DNA of 64,000 bases. Origin: Chloroflexota bacterium (lineage in GTDB: Bacteria; Chloroflexota; Anaerolineae; Anaerolineales; Villigracilaceae). Both the position numbers and the translations under genes were made by a program. Shown one piece after another: positions 18,328 through 27,153 of this stretch; the first letter of the stretch is position 1; every line of letters starts with the position of its first letter. The notes beneath the pieces were generated by a model. The model worked only from the letters and a program-made list of their open reading frames with translations. It was not told where the DNA came from and ran no database searches. The stretch covers positions 1-64,000 of the forward strand of contig JAIOAU010000015.1 in the NCBI GenBank assembly GCA_019873655.1, read 5' to 3'.

Positions 18328-18336
18328 TGTTATAAT
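18328..18336 (+). promoter_or_regulatory. Extended -10 of the fabG operon
   Basis: TGTTATAAT, 20 bases before the fabG ATG, with CAGGAG as ribosome binding site between. No consensus -35 is present. Confidence 0.6.
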
Positions 18337-18356
18337 ACTTTCTCAGGAGCAGACGG

Positions 18357-19115
18357 ATGGCCGAAATTCTCTCTCTGGCAGGCAAAACGGCGGTGGTGAC
18401 CGGCGCGTCGCGCGGCATCGGCCGGGCGATCGCCCTGGAACTTGCCCGCCGCGGGGCGGCGGTGGTGGTCAATTATCACCGCTCCGCCGAGGCGGCCCAG
18501 GCGGTGATTTCCGAGATCGAAGCCGCAGGCGGCCGGGCGGCTCTCTTCCAGGCCGATGTCTCGGTTGCAGAACAGGCTGCAGCGTTGATTGCTTTTGCCG
18601 TCGAAACCTTTGGCGATCTGCACATCCTGGTCAACAACGCCGGGATCACCCGCGACCGGCTCCTGCCGATGATGTCAGAAGAAGACTGGCAGGCCGTCCT
18701 CGACGCCAATCTAAAGAGCACCTTCTTGTGCTCGAAAGCGGCGGTCAAGCACATGCTGCGCAAACGGACGGGGCGCATCATCAACATCGCCTCGGTGGCC
18801 GGGCAGATGGGCAACCCCGGCCAGACCAATTACTCGGCTTCCAAAGCCGGACAGATTGGCTTTACCAAAGCCCTGGCGCGCGAGGTCGCAGGACGGGGCA
18901 TCACCGTCAACGCGGTGGCCCCCGGTTTCATCGAGACCGACATCCTGCAGTCCATGCCTGCCGGGACGCTCGAAGCGGCGCTCAAACTCGTCCCGCTCGG
19001 CCGGCTGGGACAGCCCGCCGAAGTCGCTTACGCAGTCGCCTTTCTGGCCTCGGACGCCGCCGCTTACATCACCGGCCAGGTGCTGGGTATTGACGGCGGC
19101 ATGGCAATGATGTAA
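18357..19115 (+). CDS. fabG: 3-oxoacyl-ACP reductase
   Basis: Classical 252-residue short-chain dehydrogenase. The NADP-binding TGASRGIG is at about residue 15, NNAGI near 90, catalytic Ser in NIASVAGQMG and the YSASK active site near 160. The end (YITGQVLGIDGGMAMM) is typical of FabG. Reduces 3-oxoacyl-ACP in fatty acid elongation, although isolated FabG paralogues can act on other substrates. First gene of an operon with asp23-like, nusB and tat genes. Confidence 0.9.
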   Translation: MAEILSLAGKTAVVTGASRGIGRAIALELARRGAAVVVNYHRSAEAAQAVISEIEAAGGRAALFQADVSVAEQAAALIAFAVETFGDLHILVNNAGITRDRLLPMMSEEDWQAVLDANLKSTFLCSKAAVKHMLRKRTGRIINIASVAGQMGNPGQTNYSASKAGQIGFTKALAREVAGRGITVNAVAPGFIETDILQSMPAGTLEAALKLVPLGRLGQPAEVAYAVAFLASDAAAYITGQVLGIDGGMAMM

Positions 19116-19136
19116 AGTTCTCTTGGAGGTAGCGTG

Positions 19137-19487
19137 ATGACCAACGAATATCGTTCTCCTGGCAAGACAACCCTGACCCCCGACGTCCTGTTGACCATTG
19201 CCCGCATGGCGGCTCTGGAAGTGGAGGGGGTCCAATCCATGGCGCCGGTCCGAGGGCTGGGCGGGAGAGGCACATTCGGCCGCGCCCAGGATGGCGTCCG
19301 TTTGAAACTGGAAGATGACAATGTGTTCGTGGATCTGTTCGTCGTCCTGAAGCACGACGTCAACATCCGCGAGACCGGGCGCGCGATTCAGCAACGGGTG
19401 ACGCGCGCCATCGCCGAGATGACCGGTTTGCAGGTCGGACACGTCAACATTCATATTCAAGACATTCACTTTCCACCCGAGGCCTGA
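19137..19487 (+). CDS. Asp23/Gls24 family envelope stress protein
   Basis: 116 residues of the Asp23 (DUF322) family. LTPDVLLTIARMAALEVEGVQSM and HVNIHIQDIHFP match family ends. In Firmicutes these small proteins sit at the membrane or are linked to cell-envelope stress; in many genomes one is placed next to nusB, as here. GGAGG at 19125 favours ATG 19137 over the GTG three bases upstream. Confidence 0.9.
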   Translation: MTNEYRSPGKTTLTPDVLLTIARMAALEVEGVQSMAPVRGLGGRGTFGRAQDGVRLKLEDDNVFVDLFVVLKHDVNIRETGRAIQQRVTRAIAEMTGLQVGHVNIHIQDIHFPPEA

Positions 19488-19493
19488 GACGGT

Positions 19494-19937
19494 ATGAAAG
19501 CACGGACCAGGGCGCGCGGCGTAGCCCTGCAGGCTCTTTACGAAATCGATTTGGTCAACCACCCGCCAGGGGAAGTTCTTCAGCATCGCCTGGAGGAGGA
19601 GAATCTCAGCCCCGAATTGGCCGCGTTCGCCCGCCGTTTGCTGTTTGGGATTCTGCCTCTGCGGGCGCAACTGGACGAAGTGATCGCCCGCTACGCGCCG
19701 GAATGGCCGCTCGATCAAATCGCCCCCATCGACCGCAACCTCCTGCGGATGGCAGCCTGGGAATTTGCCGTCCAGAAAGACACGCCCGTAAAAGTGGCAA
19801 TCAATGAGGCTGTCGAACTGGCCAAGACGTTCGGCTCCGACAGCGCGCCCCGCTTCGTCAACGGCGTCTTGGGCAGCCTGGCCCAGCACCAGAACGAGGT
19901 GGCTCAAATCATCCGCAAAGCGCAGACGGAGGGCTGA
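19494..19937 (+). CDS. nusB: Transcription antitermination protein NusB
   Basis: 147 residues, all-helical. [15 protein letters not shown] at the start, [19 protein letters not shown] and the end [16 protein letters not shown] plus FVNGVLGSL are diagnostic of NusB. It binds boxA RNA with S10 in rRNA antitermination. It lies 6 bases after the asp23-like gene. Confidence 0.95.
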   Translation: MKARTRARGVALQALYEIDLVNHPPGEVLQHRLEEENLSPELAAFARRLLFGILPLRAQLDEVIARYAPEWPLDQIAPIDRNLLRMAAWEFAVQKDTPVKVAINEAVELAKTFGSDSAPRFVNGVLGSLAQHQNEVAQIIRKAQTEG

Positions 19938-19946
19938 TTTCCCTCT

Positions 19947-20315
19947 ATGGAAATTCTGGGCATCGGCCCGCTGGAACTCCTGCTCATTGCGCTGCTGGCG
20001 CTGATCATCCTCGGTCCCCGCGACCTGCAGAAGGCCGGTCGGACCGTAGGACGCTGGCTCTACAAATTCTCCCGCTCGGAATTCTGGGGCAGCGCGCGGC
20101 AATTCTTTCGCCTCATACGCGCCCGGCCCAGCGACCTGATCGAACAGGCCGCCCTGGACGAATGGCGGCAAGAACAGGAAACGCCGTCCATTCGCCCGCC
20201 GGAGAGCGATGCCGCCCCCGCGGGACTGGTCGAGTCCTGGGTGGCCGACCCCGAACCCCCCGGCGAACCGCCGGACGATTTCTCTCCCCGTTTCCCGCCA
20301 GGAATTTCAGAATAG
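19947..20315 (+). CDS. TatA/TatB-like translocase subunit
   Basis: 122 residues. A single N-terminal membrane helix (GPLELLLIALLALIILGP) leads into the amphipathic helix RDLQKAGRTVGRWLYKF, as in Tat A/B proteins. The GP bend and the longer acidic/proline tail suggest the TatB role. No second TatA-like gene is in the window, so one subunit may serve both roles or TatA is elsewhere. tatC follows one base later. Confidence 0.88.
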   Translation: MEILGIGPLELLLIALLALIILGPRDLQKAGRTVGRWLYKFSRSEFWGSARQFFRLIRARPSDLIEQAALDEWRQEQETPSIRPPESDAAPAGLVESWVADPEPPGEPPDDFSPRFPPGISE

Positions 20316-20316
20316 C

Positions 20317-21204
20317 ATGGCGTCTAGATTCTTCGCCGGCCTGCGGCGCGTCGCTGCCTCTCCATTTCGCCTGCTGGGACGACTGGTCCGATCGTTCCTC
20401 GCGGCCCCGCGCCAGACCTACGATTTTCTCACCCGCGAACCGGAAGACCGCCCGCTGGGAGAAGTGTTCGAAGACGCCGTCCAGCAGCCTGCCCTGGCGC
20501 TCGACCATCTCGAGGCTTTGCGCAGGCATTTGCTGCGGATGCTGATCGCGGTAGGGATAGGGGTCATCATCTGCGGCGTCTATGCCCAGGAAATCATCGC
20601 CTGGCTGGCGCAGCCGATCGGCGGATTGCAAGCCCTGCAAGCCATTGACCCGACCGAAACGGTCGGCGTGTTCATGAAAGTAGTCGTCTGGGGCGGGTTT
20701 TCGCTGGCGCTCCCTTACCTGGCCTTCGAATTGTGGCTGTTTGCCGCGCCGGGAGTGGGGGCGCGCAGCCGACGGTTGAGTCTGCTGGCGATTCCTCTCA
20801 GCCTGGTTCTATTCGCGGGAGGCATGTATTTCTCCTACCGTTTCCTGCTGCCTCCTGCGTTGACCTTCCTGCTCCATTTCATGGACGTCGAGACCGTCCC
20901 GCGCATCTCTTCTTACATCAACTTCATCCTCGGGCTGTTGTTCTGGATTGGCCTGGCTTTCGAGACCCCGCTGATTGTGTTCACGCTCACCCTGATGGGT
21001 TTCGTCGAGCCGGGCGGTCTGCTGCGCCAATGGCGGATCGCCGTCGTCGCCATCGCCGTTCTGGCCGCGGCCGTCACCCCGACCGTTGACCCGGTCAACA
21101 TGCTCCTGGTCATGGCGCCGATGATCGCCTTGTATTTCCTCAGCATCGTTCTGTCCTATGGAGCAGTCGCTCTACGCCGTCCGAGGGCCGGCCGCGCGGA
21201 TTGA
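20317..21204 (+). CDS. tatC: Twin-arginine translocase TatC
   Basis: 295 residues with six predicted TM helices from about residue 73 on. The TatC N-terminal signature is LDHLEALRRHLL, and the loop FVEPGGLLRQWR, TPTVDPVNMLLV are family-typical. Unusual: about 60 residues precede the signature, with arginine-rich amphipathic character, where most TatC proteins start within 10 residues. A start downstream would lose RBS support less well, but no better ATG is obvious. Recognises twin-arginine signals with TatB. Confidence 0.94.
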   Translation: MASRFFAGLRRVAASPFRLLGRLVRSFLAAPRQTYDFLTREPEDRPLGEVFEDAVQQPALALDHLEALRRHLLRMLIAVGIGVIICGVYAQEIIAWLAQPIGGLQALQAIDPTETVGVFMKVVVWGGFSLALPYLAFELWLFAAPGVGARSRRLSLLAIPLSLVLFAGGMYFSYRFLLPPALTFLLHFMDVETVPRISSYINFILGLLFWIGLAFETPLIVFTLTLMGFVEPGGLLRQWRIAVVAIAVLAAAVTPTVDPVNMLLVMAPMIALYFLSIVLSYGAVALRRPRAGRAD

Positions 21205-21301
21205 GGAGACAGTCGGTCCGTCCGAGGGGGAAACGATTGGTCTTCCTGGTGTACAATAGAGCCACGCCTGCTCGATTCTTTTTCCGTTCCCGGAGGGAAT
21301 C

Positions 21302-23767
21302 ATGAGAAATCGCACCTTCATCACTTCCAGCCTTCTCATCGCCTTGCTGGCCCTGACGTTGAACGGCTGCACCTTCTCGTTGCTCGACATCCCTGGCCTC
21401 TCGCCGGCCACGCCGACCTCTCCCTATCCGCCGACGCCCATCCCCTCCCTTCAGCCGGTGGCCGAAATCACCTTTCGGGTTGCCCTGCCCCTGCCGCTCT
21501 TGCCCGGCGAGACCTTGCTGTTGAGCGTGGTGGACGAGGTGACCGGCCTGAGCCTCAACCCCTCCAATTACCCGATGACCGCCGAGGACGCCCTGCACTA
21601 CAGCGTCACCGTTCCCTTCACGCCGGGCAGCGTGGTCAAATACCGCTATGTGCGGCAGGCGACGCTCCCCATTCTCGAAGACGACTCGGCCGACCAGCCG
21701 GTGCGTTACCGCATGTATTACGTCACCGGCCCCGGCGTGGTCGAGGATGTGGTCGCCGGTTGGAGCGACGCGCCGTTCGCCGGTCCGACCGGCCGCCTGA
21801 ACGGCCAGGTGGTGGACGCCGCCACCGGCGCGGCCATCCCCAACATCCTGATTGCAGCCGGCGGCCAACAGACGTTGACCGATTCGACCGGCGCGTTCTA
21901 CATCGAAGGGCTGCCGCCAGGAACGCACAACCTGGTGGCTTACGCCCTCGACGGTTCGTACCAGACCTTCCAGCAGGGGGCGCGCATCGAGGCCAACCGC
22001 CGCACGCCGGTCTCCATCTCGCTGACCGCCGCCCCAATGGTGAACGTCATCTTCACGGTCATCATGCCGCGCGAGACCGCCCCGGCCACCGCGCCGGTGC
22101 GCCTGGCCGGCAATTTGCTGCAACTGGGCAACACCTTCGGCGACTTGCGCGGCGGCGTGAACACGGTCGCCAGCCGCATGCCCGTCCTCTCGCCGCTGCC
22201 GGACGGCCGTTACACGGTCACGCTTTCGCTGCCCGCAGGCGCGGACATTCGCTATAAATACACACTGGGCGACGGCTTCTGGAACGCCGAACATCGCAAC
22301 AATGGCGGCTTCGTCGTCCGCCAGTTGATCATTCCGCAAGGCCAAAGCACCCTCCTGGTCGAAGACGCCATCGAGACCTGGCGGGCAGGCAACTCGGCCC
22401 CGATCCTCTTCGAGGTCACCGTACCGGCCAATACGCCGGTCGGCGACATCGTTTCGATTCAGTTCAACCCCTACGGCTGGACAGAACCGATTCCCATGTG
22501 GCCGATGGGCAACAACCGCTGGCGCTATCAACTCTTCAGTCCGCTCAACATGCTCGGCACCTTCGAGTACCGCTACTGCCGCAATGACCAGTGCGGCGTA
22601 GCCGACGACGTGCAAACCAGCGCCGGGCGGCACGGACGGCCGGTCTCCACCGCGCTCATCGCCCAAAACCTGCAAGACAGCGTCTCGGCCTGGAACTGGC
22701 TGCCCGCCAACCCGAACGGACAACTGGTCGGCGTCGCCGTCACGCCGCGCTCGCCGGACTTCTGGACCGGGGTGGAGATTCAACCCGGTTACCACCCCTC
22801 CTATCAGCCATGGACCAGTCTGGCGATGCAAAACATCCAGGGAATCGGGGCCAACTGGGTAGTGCTGACGCCCTCCTGGACGGTCGAACGCAGCGCGCCA
22901 TTCGTCTTTGCGCCGGTTCCGGGCAGCGACCCGCTGTGGGCTGACCTGCTCGACAGCGTCGGCCGCGCCCGGGCGGCGAACCTGAACGTGGCGCTCTTCC
23001 CTCAACCCAACCTGCCCGTCCCCTGGCCGGATTGGTGGCAGACAACCCAGCGGGACGGCAACTGGTGGGAAATGTGGTTCAATCGTTACCAGGCCTTCGT
23101 TTTCTATCACGCTGACCTGGCCTCCCGCTCGGGGGCGCAGGCGCTCATCCTGGGCGGCGACTGGGTCGCCCCGGCCCTGCCCGGCGGTCTGCTGGCCGAT
23201 GGCAGTCCCTCCGGCGCGCCGGAAGACGCCGAGACGCGCTGGCGCAATCTGCTGACCGAGACGCGCCGCCGCTTCGGCGGGGCCATTTACTGGGCCGTCT
23301 CTTACCCGGACGGCCTGGAAACGCTGCCCGCTTTCGTCAGCGAGGCGGATGGGATTTACCTGCTCTGGTACGCGCCGCTGGGCAACAGCGCCGCAGTAGC
23401 CGACATGCAGGCCGAAGCCGGGCGGCGCATGGACAACGACCTGCTCCCCCTCCAGATGGCGCTCCGCAAGCCGATCATCATCGCCGCGGCCGTCCCCTCG
23501 GCGGACGGCGCCGCCCAGGCCAGCCTATCCGAGCAGGCGCTCTTCCGGCCCGGCGTAAGCGGGGCGCGGGTCAATCTACAATTGCAAGTGGATGTGTATC
23601 AGGCGCTTCTGGAGGCAGTGGACGACCGGCCCTGGATTGCCGGTTTCGTCAGCCGCGGCTATTACCTGCCGGCGATTCTGCAGGACGCCTCGGCCTCGAT
23701 TCACGGCAAACCGGCCGCCGACTTGCTGTGGTACTGGTATCCGCGCTTGCGAGGCCTTGCGCCTTGA
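21302..23767 (+). CDS. Lipoprotein with carbohydrate-binding modules and GH113-like barrel
   Basis: 821 residues. The signal peptide ends in a lipobox (LTLNGC, Cys24) and a Pro/Thr tether follows. Residues ~45-150 and ~240-350 look like CBM20/48-type modules (VTVPFTPGSVVKYRYV, VTLSLPAGADIRYKY). Between them, about 165-240, is a carboxypeptidase regulatory-like domain (LNGQVVDAATGAAIPNILI). From ~475 a TIM-barrel-like segment (NIQGIGANWVVLTPSW, AQALILGGDW, IYWAVSYPDGLE) resembles GH113-type glycan hydrolases. Catalytic glutamates could not be assigned with confidence, so it may be a binding protein. RBS GGAGG precedes the ATG. Confidence 0.82.
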   Translation: MRNRTFITSSLLIALLALTLNGCTFSLLDIPGLSPATPTSPYPPTPIPSLQPVAEITFRVALPLPLLPGETLLLSVVDEVTGLSLNPSNYPMTAEDALHYSVTVPFTPGSVVKYRYVRQATLPILEDDSADQPVRYRMYYVTGPGVVEDVVAGWSDAPFAGPTGRLNGQVVDAATGAAIPNILIAAGGQQTLTDSTGAFYIEGLPPGTHNLVAYALDGSYQTFQQGARIEANRRTPVSISLTAAPMVNVIFTVIMPRETAPATAPVRLAGNLLQLGNTFGDLRGGVNTVASRMPVLSPLPDGRYTVTLSLPAGADIRYKYTLGDGFWNAEHRNNGGFVVRQLIIPQGQSTLLVEDAIETWRAGNSAPILFEVTVPANTPVGDIVSIQFNPYGWTEPIPMWPMGNNRWRYQLFSPLNMLGTFEYRYCRNDQCGVADDVQTSAGRHGRPVSTALIAQNLQDSVSAWNWLPANPNGQLVGVAVTPRSPDFWTGVEIQPGYHPSYQPWTSLAMQNIQGIGANWVVLTPSWTVERSAPFVFAPVPGSDPLWADLLDSVGRARAANLNVALFPQPNLPVPWPDWWQTTQRDGNWWEMWFNRYQAFVFYHADLASRSGAQALILGGDWVAPALPGGLLADGSPSGAPEDAETRWRNLLTETRRRFGGAIYWAVSYPDGLETLPAFVSEADGIYLLWYAPLGNSAAVADMQAEAGRRMDNDLLPLQMALRKPIIIAAAVPSADGAAQASLSEQALFRPGVSGARVNLQLQVDVYQALLEAVDDRPWIAGFVSRGYYLPAILQDASASIHGKPAADLLWYWYPRLRGLAP

Positions 23768-23804
23768 TGGCGACTTCGGCCAAAATCCCAAAAACCTTGT
23801 CGAA

Positions 23805-23840
23805 AACAACATGGCCGCCAAATCTGGCGGTCATGTTGTT
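23805..23840. terminator. Bidirectional terminator between convergent genes
   Basis: 16-base arms AACAACATGGCCGCCA / TGGCGGTCATGTTGTT with one mismatch and a 4-base loop. The A/T ends of the stem give T-runs in both directions, fitting use by the 21302 and dedA genes. Confidence 0.85.
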
Positions 23841-23871
23841 CTTATCAGGCAAGATACTCGCTTGCCATTCC

Positions 23872-24555
23872 TCACGCTTCTTGGATTTTCGCTTTCCGCT
23901 TCTCCCTCCGGCCCTTCCACCATTCGACGCCGATGGGCACAACCGAAATGAGAATGATGGCGATGATGACCAGTTCGAAATTACGCTGCACAAAGGGCAG
24001 GTTGCCGAAAAAGTAGCCCAGGAGCAGGAAAACCGAGACCCAGGTCAGGCCGCCGATGACATTCCACGAGAGGAAGTAGCCATAGGACATCCTCCCCACC
24101 CCGGCCACAAAAGGCGCGAAGGTGCGGATGATGGGGACGAAACGGGCCAGGAAAATGGTCTTGCCGCCGTGCTTCTCGAAGAAGGCATGCGTGCGATCCA
24201 TGTACTCCTTCTTGATCCACCTGATCTCGCCTGTGTAGGCGCGCGCCCCGACGGCGTGACCGATCCAGTAATTGGCCGTATCGCCGGCGACAGCAGCGAT
24301 GACCAGCAGCAGCCACAGAAAGCCGATTCGCAGCGGCGGCGCGCCGCCCTCGCCTGCCAGGGCCGGCGAGGCAAACGTCCCGGCCGCGAAGAGCAACGAA
24401 TCGCCGGGCAGGAAGGGAGTCACCACGAAGCCGGTCTCCATGAAGATGACGAAGAACAGCAGGCCATAGGTCCAGGCGCCGTAGTCGCTGATGATGTTGC
24501 TCAGGTATTGGTCAACGTGCAGGAAGATGTCGATCAGTTTCAATAGAAAATCCAT
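23872..24555 (-). CDS. DedA family membrane protein
   Basis: 227 residues with about five hydrophobic segments. FMETGFVVTPFLPGDSLLFAAG and the second half RFVPIIRTFAPFVAGVGRM are the DedA/VTT (SNARE-associated) signatures; both halves carry the proline-bearing re-entrant motif. DedA proteins are linked to undecaprenyl-phosphate or phospholipid flipping and membrane homeostasis. Start ATG 24555 has GGACC-type RBS nearby. Confidence 0.93.
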   Translation of the reverse strand: MDFLLKLIDIFLHVDQYLSNIISDYGAWTYGLLFFVIFMETGFVVTPFLPGDSLLFAAGTFASPALAGEGGAPPLRIGFLWLLLVIAAVAGDTANYWIGHAVGARAYTGEIRWIKKEYMDRTHAFFEKHGGKTIFLARFVPIIRTFAPFVAGVGRMSYGYFLSWNVIGGLTWVSVFLLLGYFFGNLPFVQRNFELVIIAIILISVVPIGVEWWKGRREKRKAKIQEA

Positions 24556-24591
24556 GAGGGGGTCCTTATGACGCGAGATGCAAACTTGGCG

Positions 24592-24597
24592 ATTATA
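24592..24597 (-). promoter_or_regulatory. -10 of dedA
   Basis: TATAAT preceded by TG on the minus strand, just beyond the prsW-like stop (24600), so dedA probably has its own promoter. Confidence 0.45.
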
Positions 24598-24599
24598 CA

Positions 24600-25895
24600 T
24601 CAATTGGCGGGCAGATTCTGCCCCGCCAGGGGACGGCGCGCAGCGCGCAATTGATGGTTCAACACCGGCAAGAATACCGCCGATAGGGCAAAGAGAATCA
24701 CCAACATGCCCATGGCGGCCAACATGGGGAGAGCGAGAAACGCATCTTCGGGAGCCGCCATGAGCAGGAAAGCGCTGTAGACGGTGACGATCGTCGCGCC
24801 ATTCCATAAACCATGCAGGCCGACCGCCAACACCAAAAACAAAACCATCCGGCCATACTTGCGCTGCAAAATGGCGCTGGCGTATCCCCAGCCGGCCAGT
24901 CCGCTGGCCAGGATGTGCATGAGCGAGGCGGCGGCGCGCATGATCAGGCCGAACCCCGCTAAATGGATAAATCCGCTCATAGAGAGCAGCCCTTCCATCA
25001 GGGCAAAACCGGCTCCGCCCAGCGCGCCCAGGGCGAAGCCCTCGACCGGAGAACGCAGCGATTTCCCCGCCAGCAGGACGCCGAGCGGCTTCGCCAATTC
25101 TTCGATCAACGGCACCAGGCCGGCGAAGACGACAAGGATACTGAACAAGATCAGCGGATTGCGGAGGATGGGAGCAAGCAAGAGAAACAGTTCTTCGGTA
25201 TTCCTGATATTTTCGATCTGGCGCTTGAATTGTTCGACAACGGCTTGAAAAGCGGGGTCTCCGGCCAGGAACAAAGAGACCAGAGCAACGCCGACAAGGA
25301 CGAGCAAATACTCGACGATCAGGGCAACGCCGGTGCCGCCCAGCATGCCCAGCCCAAGCGCCGCCCAGGCCCGCCGCCAGGAACCGCCGCTCAGCCCGCC
25401 GACGCCGATCCAGGCCAGGCCAGCCACCGGCAAGGCAATGCCGACCAGGAAAAAGGGGATGGCCAGCACCCAGCCCAGGGAGGCGACATACACCAGAACG
25501 GTCGCCAAAACCAGAACAAAGAACCAGAGAATGAACAGGACGAACAACTGCCAGAGGCGGATGGGCGGAATGTCGGCCCGAGAGAGAGAACGGCCGCTCA
25601 GCGCCCGCCAGGAGCCAACGAACACCGGCAAGAGCGCCAGAATACAAAACAACATGGCCGAGGCTTCGAGCGTAGCAGCGGCCAGGTCCTGGCTCTTGAA
25701 GTCGGCCCGGCGAATGATCGGATAGATGTCCTGAACGACCAATTGGAACACGCGCGCCAGCAGGCCCAGACTGCCCAAAATGCTGAACAGCAGCAGAAGA
25801 AGGGAGCGGCGTTGGACGTCCTGCCTGAGCGGCCCTTCGACAGGGAGGCGGGGCGGGACAGAATCCAGGGGCGGCGGGGTCGGGTTTTCGGACAC
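24600..25895 (-). CDS. PrsW-type intramembrane metalloprotease
   Basis: 431 residues with about nine hydrophobic helices. The family's zinc/active-site clusters are visible: EELAKPLGVLL (EExxK), GAGFALMEG, MHILASGLAGWG and HGLWNG. PrsW of Bacillus cleaves the anti-sigma factor RsiW at site 1; no anti-sigma or sigma gene is present here, so the substrate is unknown. It is separated by 13 bases from the DsbA-cyclophilin gene upstream, likely one transcript. Confidence 0.88.
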   Translation of the reverse strand: MSENPTPPPLDSVPPRLPVEGPLRQDVQRRSLLLLLFSILGSLGLLARVFQLVVQDIYPIIRRADFKSQDLAAATLEASAMLFCILALLPVFVGSWRALSGRSLSRADIPPIRLWQLFVLFILWFFVLVLATVLVYVASLGWVLAIPFFLVGIALPVAGLAWIGVGGLSGGSWRRAWAALGLGMLGGTGVALIVEYLLVLVGVALVSLFLAGDPAFQAVVEQFKRQIENIRNTEELFLLLAPILRNPLILFSILVVFAGLVPLIEELAKPLGVLLAGKSLRSPVEGFALGALGGAGFALMEGLLSMSGFIHLAGFGLIMRAAASLMHILASGLAGWGYASAILQRKYGRMVLFLVLAVGLHGLWNGATIVTVYSAFLLMAAPEDAFLALPMLAAMGMLVILFALSAVFLPVLNHQLRAARRPLAGQNLPAN

Positions 25896-25908
25896 GAGAA
25901 TCTCCTCT

Positions 25909-27147
25909 CTAGGGCTCCTCGATGCGGACGCGCAGCAGGGTGTCGCCGGGCGGCAGCCAGGGGCCGGCCGGCTGAGGGTCGCGCGGCGTCAGGCGGCCGA
26001 GGACATCCAGCCCGCTCACCACCTCACCGAAGATGGTGAACAGGCCGTTCAGTTGCGGCGCCGGCGCCAAAGTGATAAAGAACTGACTGCCGCTCGTATT
26101 TGGGCCGGTATTGTTCATCGCCGCCAAACCGGCCCGGTCGAATCGCATGTCGGCGCGGATTTCATCGTATAGAAAATAACCCGGATTGCCCAGCCCGGTT
26201 CCGCTGGGATCGCCGCTCATCACAAGCGAACCCGGAAGAACGCGATAGAAGGGAATGCCATCGTACCAGCCGCTGCGGGCCAGGAAGATGAAATTGCTGA
26301 CCGCAAACGGGGCCCGGTCGGCGTGCAGCAGGAGCGTCACCTCGCCGCGCTCGGTCTCCAGGATCGCCCGATAGATGCGCAGTGGATCGACCAGCATCGG
26401 CGGGCACTCGCTGAAACGGCGCGGCTGCAACAATTCGAGTTCGACCAGGGCGTCCAGGCTGGCGACGTCCACCAGGCCGGTGTAGGGCGAGAGGCTGTTG
26501 AAGAACATCATGGGCAACTGAGGCTGCTGGACGCCCGCCGCAAAGGCCAGGGCCGCCTCCATCCGGGCCTGCACCGTCTCTCCGTAGAAATCGGTCTCGA
26601 AGCGAGCCGAATCCAGTCCCAGACCGGCGGCCTGAGCGGGCAGCCAGGCTTCGAAGGCCTCCGGCGTCAGGCCGATCCACTCGGCCTGACGGGCGAAAAG
26701 CAGATGGTGCATTTCCCAGAAGCGGCCTTGCAGGTCGGCGGCTTCGGCGGCGCGGATAGCCAAGCCCGATTTGTCGTGAGAAGCGCCGGAGAGCGGAAAA
26801 TGACGATAGACCACCCGCACCTCCTGCAGATGGAGCAGCCGTACCTGCTCCAGGTTGAGGGACAGGAGGGCGCAGCCGGGGCATTGGTAATCGCCATAGA
26901 CCAGGATAGTCACCGGCGCGGAGGCCGGCCCCAGAGCGTGGTCTTCGGGAGCGATGAGGGCGGCCAGGCCGGGCTGTTCCGTCCCGGCCGGGGGGTTGAC
27001 GACCCGGCAAGGGATGGTATCCGGCAGGGAAGCAGCGGGCAGGCTGGGGGTGGCCAGCGGCGTCGCCGCCTCGGGGGAGGCCGGGGCGCAGGCGGCAAGT
27101 CCCGCCAGGACCGCCAGCAAGAGAAGGGAAGCCATTCTACGCATCAT
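25909..27147 (-). CDS. Lipoprotein fusing DsbA-like thioredoxin fold and cyclophilin
   Basis: 412 residues. Signal and lipobox (LAGLAAC, near residue 20), short tether, then a DsbA/DSBA_4-type domain about 60-225 with active site GDYQCPGCALL (CxxC). A cyclophilin-type peptidyl-prolyl isomerase occupies about 245-410 (AVSNFIFLARSGWYDGIPFYRV, MNNTGPNTSGSQFFITL). Both domains fold exported proteins; joining a disulfide oxidoreductase to a proline isomerase on one lipid anchor suggests an envelope foldase. MMRRMAS allows starts at 27147 or 27144; GAGG lies 7 bases from the second. Confidence 0.9.
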   Translation of the reverse strand: MMRRMASLLLLAVLAGLAACAPASPEAATPLATPSLPAASLPDTIPCRVVNPPAGTEQPGLAALIAPEDHALGPASAPVTILVYGDYQCPGCALLSLNLEQVRLLHLQEVRVVYRHFPLSGASHDKSGLAIRAAEAADLQGRFWEMHHLLFARQAEWIGLTPEAFEAWLPAQAAGLGLDSARFETDFYGETVQARMEAALAFAAGVQQPQLPMMFFNSLSPYTGLVDVASLDALVELELLQPRRFSECPPMLVDPLRIYRAILETERGEVTLLLHADRAPFAVSNFIFLARSGWYDGIPFYRVLPGSLVMSGDPSGTGLGNPGYFLYDEIRADMRFDRAGLAAMNNTGPNTSGSQFFITLAPAPQLNGLFTIFGEVVSGLDVLGRLTPRDPQPAGPWLPPGDTLLRVRIEEP

Positions 27148-27153
27148 ACCGCC

